Positions 7,340 through 15,650 of a stretch of DNA of 64,000 bases are shown here, one piece after another; within the stretch, counting starts at the first letter, position 1; the number at the start of each line of letters is the position of its first letter. The notes under the pieces were generated by a model. That model made no database searches. It had not been told where the DNA came from and worked only from the letters and a program-made list of their open reading frames with translations. Both the position numbers and the translations under genes were made by a program. This DNA comes from Bacillota bacterium (GTDB lineage: Bacteria > Bacillota > Clostridia > Peptostreptococcales > Anaerovoracaceae), in the NCBI GenBank assembly GCA_022793795.1, contig JAAWDM010000046.1, positions 44,133-108,132 on the forward strand, written 5' to 3'.

Positions 7340-9556
7340 ATGGCAGATTTCGAATTGAAACCAAACGAAAAGTTAGACGTAAGAGAAATCCTGAAGGATT
7401 TAGACAAATATGAGCCGAGAAGAAGAGGTTGGACTTGGAGAAAGCCAGCGCCGAATCTGAAAATGGGGCCTTTTGAGTATCACGATGTAACCGAGCCTCT
7501 CCAGAACGGCGTAGGTCTGCCGCCAGCCAAATATTTTGAAAATATCGACCCACAGCCAATGCCGGTCATCACTACTGAAATCGCTTCCGGTCGTTTTGAA
7601 GACGATATTCGCAGAATGAGAATGGCTGCATGGCATGGCGCTGACCATATCATGGTTATCAGACATATGGGGCAGTCCCACATCGATGGTCTGATGGAAG
7701 GTACGCCGCAAGGTATCGGTGGTATTCCTGTAACCCGTAAGCAGGTAAGAGCCCAGAGAAAGGCTCTGGACATTATTGAGGATGAAGTTGGCCGTCCAAT
7801 CAACTATCATTCCTATGTATCTGGTGTTGCAGGCCCTGATGTAGCCGTTATGTTCGCTGAAGAGGGTATTAACGGCGCCCATCAAGACCCGCAGTACAAC
7901 GTACTTTACAGAGACATCAACTGTGTTCGTTCCTTTGTAGACGCTTGCGAATCCAAGAAAATCTTAGCTTGGGCTGGCATCCTGCAGATCGATGGCGCAC
8001 ATAACGCCAACGCTACCGCTAGAGAGGCATGGAAGGTTATGCCAGAGTTAATCGTACAGCATGCCATTAACTCTCTGTTCTCTGAAAAGGTTGGCATTAA
8101 GCCGGAAAACATTGCCCTGTCCACAGTACCTCCGACAGCAACGCCGGCTCCTTGTATGTATTATGACCTGCCGTATGCAGTGGCTCTTCGCGACATCTGC
8201 GGCAGATATAAGATGAGAGCACAGCAGAATACCAAGTATATCTGCTCTTCCGTAAGAGAAGCTACCGTAACCCATGTGATGAACATGTTCATTTCCAAGT
8301 TGACCAGCGCTGACATCCAGTCCACCATCACACCAGACGAAGGTAGAAACGTTCCATGGCACATTTACAACATGGAAGCAGTGGACAATGCAAAACAGGC
8401 CCTCATCGGTATGGACGGCTTGATGGAAATGGTTGAGCTGAAAAAGGACGGACCGCTCCGCGAGATGGCGCGTGACCTGAAGGAGAGAGCTTGCCTGTTC
8501 ATGGAAGAAATCATTGAGGTCGGCGGTTATTTCCAGGCTGTACAGGAAGGCTTCTTTGTAGACTCTGCAAAATATCCTGAAAGAAACGGCGACGGTATTG
8601 CTCGTAAAATTGAAGGCGGCGTAGGCTATGGTTACATCTTTGAAAGAGAAGACGACTACATGGCTCCTGTAACCGCTCACTTCGGTTACAACAACGTAGA
8701 GCAGTACGGCGGAGACCCTGAGGATCCGGCTGCACTGATCGGCGGATGTACTTTCGAAGACAGAAGCAAGATCGTATTCATCGACGAGCTGGATGAAGAA
8801 GACTGCGTAGACCGCAGACTGGAAAAGGTTGAAAAATACCTGGACGGCGATGCAATTAAGCCTGAAATGGAATGGTGCGGCGACGGCGTTGTACTGATGA
8901 CCATGATGATTCCAGCCAATACTAGAACTGCAGAAGCTGCGGCCCTGGAAATCGGACGTAAACTGGGACTTGAAAATCCTGAAGTAACTTCTAAGGAAGT
9001 GATGCAGGAGGCAGAAGGTACCAGAATTGAAATGAAGGGTAAGGTTACATTTGATGTAGATCCTTCTACCTTAGAGATTCCGCCTGAACCGCACCACCTG
9101 GACGATGCGACCCTGTATAAGGAATTTGAGGAACATCCAATGGTAGTGGTATGCGGTACTGTTGGCGAGGATGAACACTCTGTAGGTCTTCGCGAAATCA
9201 TCAACATCAAGCACGGCGGCATCGAGAAGTGGGGCATCAAGGTAAACTACCTGGGCACTTCTGTTCCAGTAGAAAAGCTGGTTGATGCAGCTATCGAGCT
9301 GAATGCCAACGCAATCCTGGCATCCACCATCATCTCTCACGACAATATTCACTATAAGAATATGAAGAGAATCAATGATTTGGCCATCGAAAAGGGCATC
9401 AGAGATAAGGTGATTATTGCTGCCGGCGGTACCCAGGTAATTCCTGACGACGCTGTTAAGACTGGCATCGATGCTGGTTTCGGCAGAGATTCCCATGGTA
9501 TCGACGTGGCTACCTTCCTGGCTGAAGAGGCTATGAGAAGAAGAGGCGAACTGTAA
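7340..9556 (+). CDS. oraE: D-ornithine 4,5-aminomutase, large (E) subunit
   Basis: The 738-aa catalytic subunit carries a TIM-barrel domain for PLP and substrate and a C-terminal Rossmann domain for adenosylcobalamin. The cobalamin motif DxHxxG is seen as DEHSVG, giving H613 as the axial ligand. K624, eleven residues later in INIKHGG, is placed like the K629 that binds PLP in the Clostridium sticklandii enzyme, where the ligand is H618, so the spacing is conserved. The start is one base after oraS with GGGGAGG upstream. A GC-rich terminator follows. Its need for B12 links it to the cob genes near 49-53 kb, and it probably needs the GlmL-like protein encoded downstream for reactivation. Confidence 0.97.
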   Translation: MADFELKPNEKLDVREILKDLDKYEPRRRGWTWRKPAPNLKMGPFEYHDVTEPLQNGVGLPPAKYFENIDPQPMPVITTEIASGRFEDDIRRMRMAAWHGADHIMVIRHMGQSHIDGLMEGTPQGIGGIPVTRKQVRAQRKALDIIEDEVGRPINYHSYVSGVAGPDVAVMFAEEGINGAHQDPQYNVLYRDINCVRSFVDACESKKILAWAGILQIDGAHNANATAREAWKVMPELIVQHAINSLFSEKVGIKPENIALSTVPPTATPAPCMYYDLPYAVALRDICGRYKMRAQQNTKYICSSVREATVTHVMNMFISKLTSADIQSTITPDEGRNVPWHIYNMEAVDNAKQALIGMDGLMEMVELKKDGPLREMARDLKERACLFMEEIIEVGGYFQAVQEGFFVDSAKYPERNGDGIARKIEGGVGYGYIFEREDDYMAPVTAHFGYNNVEQYGGDPEDPAALIGGCTFEDRSKIVFIDELDEEDCVDRRLEKVEKYLDGDAIKPEMEWCGDGVVLMTMMIPANTRTAEAAALEIGRKLGLENPEVTSKEVMQEAEGTRIEMKGKVTFDVDPSTLEIPPEPHHLDDATLYKEFEEHPMVVVCGTVGEDEHSVGLREIINIKHGGIEKWGIKVNYLGTSVPVEKLVDAAIELNANAILASTIISHDNIHYKNMKRINDLAIEKGIRDKVIIAAGGTQVIPDDAVKTGIDAGFGRDSHGIDVATFLAEEAMRRRGEL

Positions 9557-9612
9557 AGGAAAACAGGTTTGGAGGCAGCGGCATGAGTTGCGTCCAAAAT
9601 CCGAAAATCAGA

Positions 9613-9642
9613 GGGGCGGGGCGTAAGCCCGGCCCCTTTTTT
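9613..9642 (+). terminator. Intrinsic terminator after oraE
   Basis: GGGGCGGGGC and GCCCGGCCCC pair with one mismatch around a GTAA loop and are followed by six T residues. It would separate ord-oraS-oraE from the genes downstream, at least in part. Confidence 0.88.
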
Positions 9643-9685
9643 GTAAGAATAAAGAAAACGGGTGAAAGTTCACGGCACCATGAGA

Positions 9686-9800
9686 TGTAGAATGTTGTAG
9701 AGAAATAGATTTTGCAATGAAAAATACACCTTTTTCACAGAAGATAATGTGAGAATGGAGGGAAGTGTGTATTTTTAATGAAAGTGTAAACCATTCTACA
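9686..9800. repeat. Three nested inverted repeats in a leader region
   Basis: Three pairs of perfect inverted arms are nested: TGTAGAATG/CATTCTACA (9686-9694 and 9792-9800), AAAAATACAC/GTGTATTTTT (9720-9729 and 9767-9776) and TCACA/TGTGA (9735-9739 and 9748-9752). Together they could form one long RNA hairpin or mark the body of a small palindromic element. They lie just upstream of the broken gene at 9828. Confidence 0.55.
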
Positions 9801-9827
9801 CGGTAATTTTTGAAATAGCGTGTAGAG

Positions 9828-10518
9828 ATGGATACAAACGAAACATTTTTACAACATTTGGAGGTATGGATGGACTTTTGCTATGAGGAAATGAAGAGAA
9901 TCGTGTATTCAATGAAAGAAATAGAGGAAAAATACACGGAAGAATTGGCTAGACTGAAGCAGGAGGCGACAGGAAACCTGATTTGCTGTGAGAGCGCAGG
10001 GACGTTGAGATTCCTTCGAGCGGAGGGTAGTAGGAAAGAATATACCAGGAGAGGAATTACAAAAGATATGGCTGCCATCAGAGCGCTATGTCGAAAGCGG
10101 TACCTGGAAGCTATCACTAAGCAGTTAGATTGTAATATAGAGACTTTGCAAAGGGCAATGAAAGGGTATAAAGCCTTTGATTTTATTTCTTGGAAGGAAG
10201 AGTTGCCCAAAGCTTACCGCATACAGCCAGATGAGTTCTTTTTTTCAGGGTCAGAGACAGAAGAAGTTATAGAGCGCTGGGTCAGAGAGTACGTACAAAG
10301 CGATTATAGGCCGGAGGGTCGTACTAATTTGACATCGCGAGGTCTTAGGGTTCGTTCCAAATGAGGCGAAGTACATGGAGAGACATAAATGGAAGCTGTC
10401 TATGTATGAAAAAGCAGGTATTGTACCATGGAAAAATTTAATCATAACATATAACGACAGTCAGGGAAATATCAATATGAAAATTGTAGAAAGTGAAATC
10501 GTAAATAAACTGCTGTAG
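9828..10518 (+). pseudogene. Hypothetical protein with nuclease-like C-terminus, internally deleted
   Basis: The first 178 codons read with an N-terminal coiled coil (residues about 10-50) up to GLRVRSK and then hit a stop at 10364. In another frame, from about 10375, the sequence resumes as KLSMYEKAGIVPWKNLIITY and ends at 10518. From memory, intact Firmicute relatives have an RSKSE segment followed by some 50-60 residues of a PD-(D/E)XK-like nuclease core before this tail; that core is missing here. I therefore read this as one gene that lost an internal piece and its frame. It sits inside the ornithine cluster, between the oraE terminator and the thioesterase gene, and has no obvious link to ornithine metabolism. 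Confidence 0.6.
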
Positions 10519-10560
10519 CCAGTTGGCGGCAGGTTGAGATAGAAAGGACAGGGAAAGAAG

Positions 10561-11007
10561 ATGAATAAAGATGAATGGGTGCAGGCCGTGAAAAAGACCA
10601 TGGACGGCTATCTGAATCGGAACGACGGTTGCTTTGATTCAGAGATGCACGCCAAACTGGCGGGATATGATTTTGCAGAGAATGGCGGGGAACAAAACAT
10701 ATCCATCGAGTTTGAGACTTTAAAGTGGCAGATCAATGAGCGAGGCGGTATTCACGGTGGCGCTATTGCAGGCATGTTTGATACGGCCTTTGGAGTGGTG
10801 GCTAATTTTATAGCTGGGGAAGGCGAGGCGGCCACTGCGGATATGAATATCTCCTTTCTACGGCCAGTGGAATACGGAGAGCACACCATAGTGAAGGTAT
10901 ATATTGTGAAGAAAGGCCGGACGATGATTCGGCTGCGGGCAGAAATGTTTTGCAAGGAAAGCGGCAAACTGGTGGCCACAGGCGTGGGAAGCTGGATTCC
11001 GCTATAG
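10561..11007 (+). CDS. PaaI-type hotdog thioesterase
   Basis: This 148-aa single hotdog-domain protein has the PaaI/4HBT-like signature GGIHGGAIAGMFDTAFG (about residues 61-77), with the helix following HGG typical of acyl-CoA thioesterases. Other family-like parts are ATADMNISFLRPV and the closing VATGVGSWIPL. It lies between oraE and the GlmL-like gene in the ornithine cluster and may hydrolyse a CoA ester from amino-acid fermentation; that role is inferred from position only. The ribosome binding site AGAAAGGACAGGG precedes ATG 10561. Confidence 0.85.
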   Translation: MNKDEWVQAVKKTMDGYLNRNDGCFDSEMHAKLAGYDFAENGGEQNISIEFETLKWQINERGGIHGGAIAGMFDTAFGVVANFIAGEGEAATADMNISFLRPVEYGEHTIVKVYIVKKGRTMIRLRAEMFCKESGKLVATGVGSWIPL

Positions 11008-11057
11008 AAGATGGTAGATAATCAGTATAGATAATAATAGAGGAGGCGAAGGCAGAA

Positions 11058-12758
11058 ATGAAAGTAGATGTTTTGGTGGCAGAGATCGGTTCAACCACCA
11101 CGGTTGTAAATGCATTTAAAGATTTAGAGACAGACCATCCGGTGTTTTGGGCTCAGGGACAGGCGCCTACATCTGTGATGGATGGAGATGTGAGAATAGG
11201 TCTGCAAGGCGCTATCGATGATCTTTGTCGGAAGATGGAGATTGATAGCTTAGAATACGATGAGATGCTGGCCACCTCTTCGGCAGCAGGGGGCCTTAAG
11301 ATGACGGTTCACGGGCTGGTTTACGATATGACGGCTAAAGCAGCTAAAGAAGCGGCCCTGGGTGCAGGCGGTATCATCCATTATATTACGGCGGGCAAAC
11401 TGCGGAGAACCGACCTAGCTAAGATTAAGGAAATCAACCCAAACCTGATTCTCATTGCAGGCGGCGTGGATTATGGCGAACGGGATACAGCCCTAGACAA
11501 TGCAGAAAAGATTCGGGCTTTGGGACTGAATACGCCGATTATCTATGCGGGAAACATTGAAAATCAGGGAGAAATGGAGTTGATCTTTGACGAGGAAAGC
11601 GGCCAAAGATTATATAATGTGGAAAACGTATACCCTAAGATCGACGAACTCAACGTGGAGCCATGCAGAAAGGTGATTCAGGACGCCTTTGAGGATCACA
11701 TCACCAATGCACCGGGAATGGAACATGTACGGGAAATGGTAAACGGCCCGATTATTCCAACCCCAGGAGCAGTCATGGAATGTACCAAACTGCTTTACGA
11801 CTGCATCGGTGATTTAATCGTGCTGGACGTGGGCGGAGCCACCACAGACCTCCATTCCGTGGCCAACGAGTCGGATAAGATAGCGCGGATTATGATTACG
11901 CCAGAACCTAAAGCCAAGCGAACGGTAGAGGGAGATTTGGGCGTCTATGTCAATCGGATGAAGGTCATTGAGTCCATCGGTGAGGAAAACCTCCGCAAGG
12001 AGTGTGAAAAGATGGGTATCGACCTGGACGAAACCCTAGAAAGCTATGTGGCCATTCCAAAGACCGAGGCAGAGTTTAAACTGGTAGAGCGGCTGACCAA
12101 AGAGGCGGTGCTTAGAGCAGTGGAGCGCCATGCAGGTATCATTCGCTATATCTATGGGCCATCAGGTAGAAGCACAGTGGCCGAAGGCAAGGATTTGACC
12201 CAGGTAAAATATATTGTAGGTACCGGCGGCGCGTTGACCCGATTACCTCACAGGGTGGAGTTGATGGAGGAAATCGCAAAACATAATGAAACTGGTATGC
12301 TGCTATTCCCAACAGAACACGCGCAGGTTTTGGTGGATAACGATTATATTATGGCGTCCTTGGGAGTTCTTTCTAAACGGTACCGGAAAGCAGCCATTCG
12401 TCTTCTGGAAAATAGCTTGCAGTTTAAATTTCCTGAAAAAAAGGAAGAAGAGGGTGAAAAACAGGCTCGCATCATGGCGGAACTGACAGAAATGGAAGCG
12501 GCACAGAAGCAAAAGGAAGCAGAACAGGCAGAGCATATCCGCCAAATGGAGGCCATGGGCTACGACATGGAAGCCTATAAAAATCCTGACGATATTGGCG
12601 GCGCCAGTCAGGAGGAAATCGAAGCTGTAAAACGGGAGACTTTGGCTGCGGATAGCCATATCATGCGGGCTTGCGGCGAGGTGGACGGTAGAGGGCCTAA
12701 TTGCGACCGGAACTGTAAGCTGTGCTATCGGAAACACTGCAAGTTCAGACAGGAATAA
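11058..12758 (+). CDS. GlmL/MutL-like reactivating factor of the ornithine mutase cluster
   Basis: This 566-aa protein belongs to the GlmL (MutL) family of ATPases with an actin/HSP70-like fold that accompany B12-dependent mutases; a member (OR-2) lies in the ornithine cluster of Clostridium sticklandii. The N-terminal VAEIGSTTT and the internal DLIVLDVGGATTDLHSV are the two phosphate-binding loops of the fold, and VGTGGALTRLP is also conserved. A coiled region of about residues 455-500 precedes a cysteine-rich tail, NCDRNCKLCYRKHC (CX3CX2CX4C), that may bind metal. Its likely role is to reactivate OraE by exchanging damaged cobalamin. AGAGGAGG precedes the start and orr follows. Confidence 0.88.
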   Translation: MKVDVLVAEIGSTTTVVNAFKDLETDHPVFWAQGQAPTSVMDGDVRIGLQGAIDDLCRKMEIDSLEYDEMLATSSAAGGLKMTVHGLVYDMTAKAAKEAALGAGGIIHYITAGKLRRTDLAKIKEINPNLILIAGGVDYGERDTALDNAEKIRALGLNTPIIYAGNIENQGEMELIFDEESGQRLYNVENVYPKIDELNVEPCRKVIQDAFEDHITNAPGMEHVREMVNGPIIPTPGAVMECTKLLYDCIGDLIVLDVGGATTDLHSVANESDKIARIMITPEPKAKRTVEGDLGVYVNRMKVIESIGEENLRKECEKMGIDLDETLESYVAIPKTEAEFKLVERLTKEAVLRAVERHAGIIRYIYGPSGRSTVAEGKDLTQVKYIVGTGGALTRLPHRVELMEEIAKHNETGMLLFPTEHAQVLVDNDYIMASLGVLSKRYRKAAIRLLENSLQFKFPEKKEEEGEKQARIMAELTEMEAAQKQKEAEQAEHIRQMEAMGYDMEAYKNPDDIGGASQEEIEAVKRETLAADSHIMRACGEVDGRGPNCDRNCKLCYRKHCKFRQE

Positions 12759-12787
12759 ACGCAGACAGGAATAGAGGAGGAAAGACA

Positions 12788-13873
12788 ATGTACCCAAGAT
12801 TAGTCGTTGATTTAAAAAAGCTGAAAGAAAATCTGGACGCAGTGGCAGCCATTACCAAGGAGCAGGGCCATTGTTCCCTTATGATTGTAACCAAAGGCCT
12901 TTGCGCTGACAAAGAGATGGCAAAGATGGTGGCAAACCACCCAGCTGTGGATTTTATGGCGGATTCTCGGGTGGCCAACATCAAAACCTATGCACAGGAA
13001 GCCAGGAAAAACGGAAAGATGACCACATTACTGCGAATTCCTATGCACGCAGAGGTGGAGGACGTGGTAAAATATGTGGATTTGAGCTTCAATTCGGAAC
13101 TCTCCACCATCGGGCTACTCAACGAAGCAGCAGGAAGAGCTGGCGTAGTCCACCGCATCCTGCTCATGATTGACCTGGGAGACCTGAGGGAAGGCATATT
13201 CTACAAAAATGAGGAATTGATTCTCCATACGGTTGAAGAGATTTTGGCTATGGATCATATCCAACTATACGGTATTGGCGTTAACTTGACCTGTTATGGA
13301 GCCATTATTCCGAAAAAGGATAATCTGTCTAATCTGGTGGCCATCGGCCGAAAGATTGAGGATAAGTTTGGAATCAAACTGTCCATGATTTCCGGCGGAA
13401 ATTCCAGTTCTATCTATCTTATCGGCAAAGGCGAACTGCCGGAGGGTATCAATAACTTGCGCCTTGGAGAATCCTTCCTCCTTGGAAACGATACGGCCTA
13501 TGGCGCTAAACTGCCGGGAACAGTCAGCGATACATTGACATTGGAAGCACAGATCGTAGAATTAAAGGAAAAACCATCCCTTCCTATTGGCGAAGTGGGT
13601 GTGGATGCCTTTGGACAGAAACCGTATTATGAAGATAGGGGCATCATCAAGAGAGCCATTATCGCCATCGGCAAACAGGATACGGACATTGACAGCATGG
13701 AGCCTTTGGATGAAAAGATAGACATTCTGGGCGGCAGTTCAGACCACATTATCCTAGACGTGACCAAGTCGGAGGTGGATTACCAGGTAGGCGATGTGGT
13801 ACGGTTTGTATTGGGTTATGGCGGTATGTTAAAGACAGCGACCAGTCCTTACGTGGAAAAGGTTTATAAATAA
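12788..13873 (+). CDS. orr: Ornithine racemase (PLP-dependent, alanine-racemase fold)
   Basis: Orr interconverts L- and D-ornithine and so supplies the D-isomer used by OraSE. The 361-aa protein starts MYPRLVVDLKKLKENLDAV and has the PLP-lysine context MIVTKGLC (K36), as in the alanine racemase-like family of ornithine racemases. GAGGAAAG lies upstream of ATG 12788; a longer frame from 12722 overlaps the preceding gene and was not used. It is the last gene before a terminator. Its company with oraS, oraE and ord makes ornithine the most likely substrate. Confidence 0.92.
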   Translation: MYPRLVVDLKKLKENLDAVAAITKEQGHCSLMIVTKGLCADKEMAKMVANHPAVDFMADSRVANIKTYAQEARKNGKMTTLLRIPMHAEVEDVVKYVDLSFNSELSTIGLLNEAAGRAGVVHRILLMIDLGDLREGIFYKNEELILHTVEEILAMDHIQLYGIGVNLTCYGAIIPKKDNLSNLVAIGRKIEDKFGIKLSMISGGNSSSIYLIGKGELPEGINNLRLGESFLLGNDTAYGAKLPGTVSDTLTLEAQIVELKEKPSLPIGEVGVDAFGQKPYYEDRGIIKRAIIAIGKQDTDIDSMEPLDEKIDILGGSSDHIILDVTKSEVDYQVGDVVRFVLGYGGMLKTATSPYVEKVYK

Positions 13874-13909
13874 TGATAAAACTGAAAGAATGATTATAAA
13901 ACAATCCAT

Positions 13910-13945
13910 ATGCAGCGAATGTATAAAATTTCGCTGCATTTGTTT
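13910..13945 (+). terminator. Terminator after orr
   Basis: TGCAGCGAA (13911-13919) pairs with TTCGCTGCA (13930-13938), followed by a T-rich stretch. Confidence 0.75.
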
Positions 13946-14035
13946 GTATTTATAGAATTTTCAAAAAATAATTGCATTTGACAACAAAAAAAGAGGAAAG
14001 GTCTTGGAAGTTGAAGAGAGTTTTTCTATTATTGC

Positions 14036-14063
14036 TTGCCTGTTTTTTTAGATATGATATAAT
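14036..14063 (+). promoter_or_regulatory. Sigma-A promoter for the YjiH-type gene
   Basis: TTGCCT (14036-14041) and TATAAT (14058-14063) are 16 bases apart, about 75 bases upstream of the start codon. The gene therefore has its own transcription start in addition to any readthrough from the ornithine genes. Confidence 0.65.
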
Positions 14064-14136
14064 ATTAGTAAATATCTTCGGTGGTTATTTATACTGAAGA
14101 TGGAGGCAATGTGCGTAATGTATAGGGAGAATTAGT

Positions 14137-15504
14137 ATGGAAAAGAGAGACAGTAAACTTCTGGCCAGATTCCTCGTTCCATCCATTGTCGGCATCCTGA
14201 TTTTCATGATTCCGATAAAGTATGGTGGAGAATGGACCATCGCAGTAAAGATTCTGGCTGACAAGATTGGAGGCGTTTTAGCAAGCGTTCTTCCGATTTT
14301 GTGCGTAATTATCATTACAATATCTGCAATTTTATCAGTTATAGCCCTGGCTAAGCCAAAATTCATCACAGACAATGACATTCTAAACGACACCTTTTCG
14401 GTTTCCCCGATTTGGGTTATCGTAAGAGTTATTGGCTGTGTTTTTATTTGGCTTACATATTTGGGCGTTGCGGCTGGAGACGATGACACCGGTATCCTGC
14501 ACATGATTACAGAAGGCGGAGCAGGTGGATTTGTTTTAGGCGATCTGCTGACAGTTTTGGTCATCATCTTCGCCATTGCAGGATTGCTGCTGCCGCTGCT
14601 TTTGGATTTTGGTCTTTTGGAATTCATCGGCGCAATTTTGACCAAGGTGATGCGTCCGCTGTTTAAGATTCCTGGACGTGCTGCCGTTGACTGTATCACC
14701 TCCTGGATTGGAGACGGTACTCTGGGCGTTATGCTCACCTGCAACCAGTACGAGGGCGGTTACTACTCTGCAAGGGAAGCTTCGGTTATTGCAACCACCT
14801 TCTCCGCAGTATCCATCACCTTCAGTATCGTGGTATTGGCACAGGTTGACATGATGGAATATTTCGGCGTATATTACCTGATTATCTGTTTAGTCGGTAT
14901 TATCTGTGCAATCATTTCACCGAGAATCCCGCCTTTGTCCATGAAGAAGGACGATTATGTGGTAGAGGGAAAGGCTATGCCGGAGACCATTCCGTCCCAG
15001 TATAAGTCCTCCTTTGATTATGGTATGAGCCTGGCTCTGGACAAAGCCGCTGAGTTTGGCGGAATCGGTCAGTTCTTAAAGAATGGCCTGAAAAATGCTG
15101 TGGGCATGTGGTTTGGCGTACTGCCTACCGTAATGGCTATCGGTACTTTGGCATTGCTTTTAGCCAACAATACGTCGATATTTGAGATCTTAGGAAAGCC
15201 GTTTATGCCGCTCCTTGAACTGCTACAGGTTCCAGAAGCTGCAGAAGCGTCTAAGACTATGATCGTCGGATTTACAGACATGTTTACACCGTCCATCATC
15301 GCAGCAGAGGGTATTGCAGCGCCGATGACCAAGTTCATCGTTGCAGTTGTATCCGTAACACAGCTGATTTACTTATCCGAAGTAGGCGGTCTGATCTTAG
15401 GCTCCAAACTTCCGGTAAAACTCTGGGAATTATTTGTAATCTTCCTGGAAAGAACTATCATCAGTTTACTGATTGTTTGTCCGTTGGCTCACTTGATTTT
15501 CTAA
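14137..15504 (+). CDS. YjiH-family (nucleoside-recognition/Gate domain) membrane protein
   Basis: This 455-aa protein has about ten predicted membrane segments and two Gate (nucleoside-recognition) domains, one around residues 135-245 (including DFGLLEFIGAILTKVMRPLF and SWIGDGTLGVML) and one in the C-terminal third (SIIAAEGIAAPMTKFIVAVV). This arrangement matches the YjiH family, a group of putative transporters related to the spore maturation proteins SpmA/SpmB. It follows orr but has its own promoter. Import of ornithine or export of a product would suit the neighbourhood, but the sequence does not show a substrate. Confidence 0.8.
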   Translation: MEKRDSKLLARFLVPSIVGILIFMIPIKYGGEWTIAVKILADKIGGVLASVLPILCVIIITISAILSVIALAKPKFITDNDILNDTFSVSPIWVIVRVIGCVFIWLTYLGVAAGDDDTGILHMITEGGAGGFVLGDLLTVLVIIFAIAGLLLPLLLDFGLLEFIGAILTKVMRPLFKIPGRAAVDCITSWIGDGTLGVMLTCNQYEGGYYSAREASVIATTFSAVSITFSIVVLAQVDMMEYFGVYYLIICLVGIICAIISPRIPPLSMKKDDYVVEGKAMPETIPSQYKSSFDYGMSLALDKAAEFGGIGQFLKNGLKNAVGMWFGVLPTVMAIGTLALLLANNTSIFEILGKPFMPLLELLQVPEAAEASKTMIVGFTDMFTPSIIAAEGIAAPMTKFIVAVVSVTQLIYLSEVGGLILGSKLPVKLWELFVIFLERTIISLLIVCPLAHLIF

Positions 15505-15596
15505 CTAGATAAAAAACGGATGGGAACCCTTAAAAGTGCGTTTGCATCGTGAGGGAGAAAAAGAGATAACACTCATCACATTGCCTAAAAAATAGA

Positions 15597-15636
15597 AGCG
15601 GCCCGGTAGATTACATTCTACTAGGCCGCTTTTTTC
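15597..15636. terminator. Convergent-gene terminator
   Basis: AGCGGCC (15597-15603) pairs with GGCCGCT (15624-15630), with inner pairing GTAGA/TCTAC, followed by six T residues. It lies between convergent genes and probably serves the plus-strand YjiH-type gene. Confidence 0.88.
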
Positions 15637-15650
15637 ATAGGTCCTATCTT

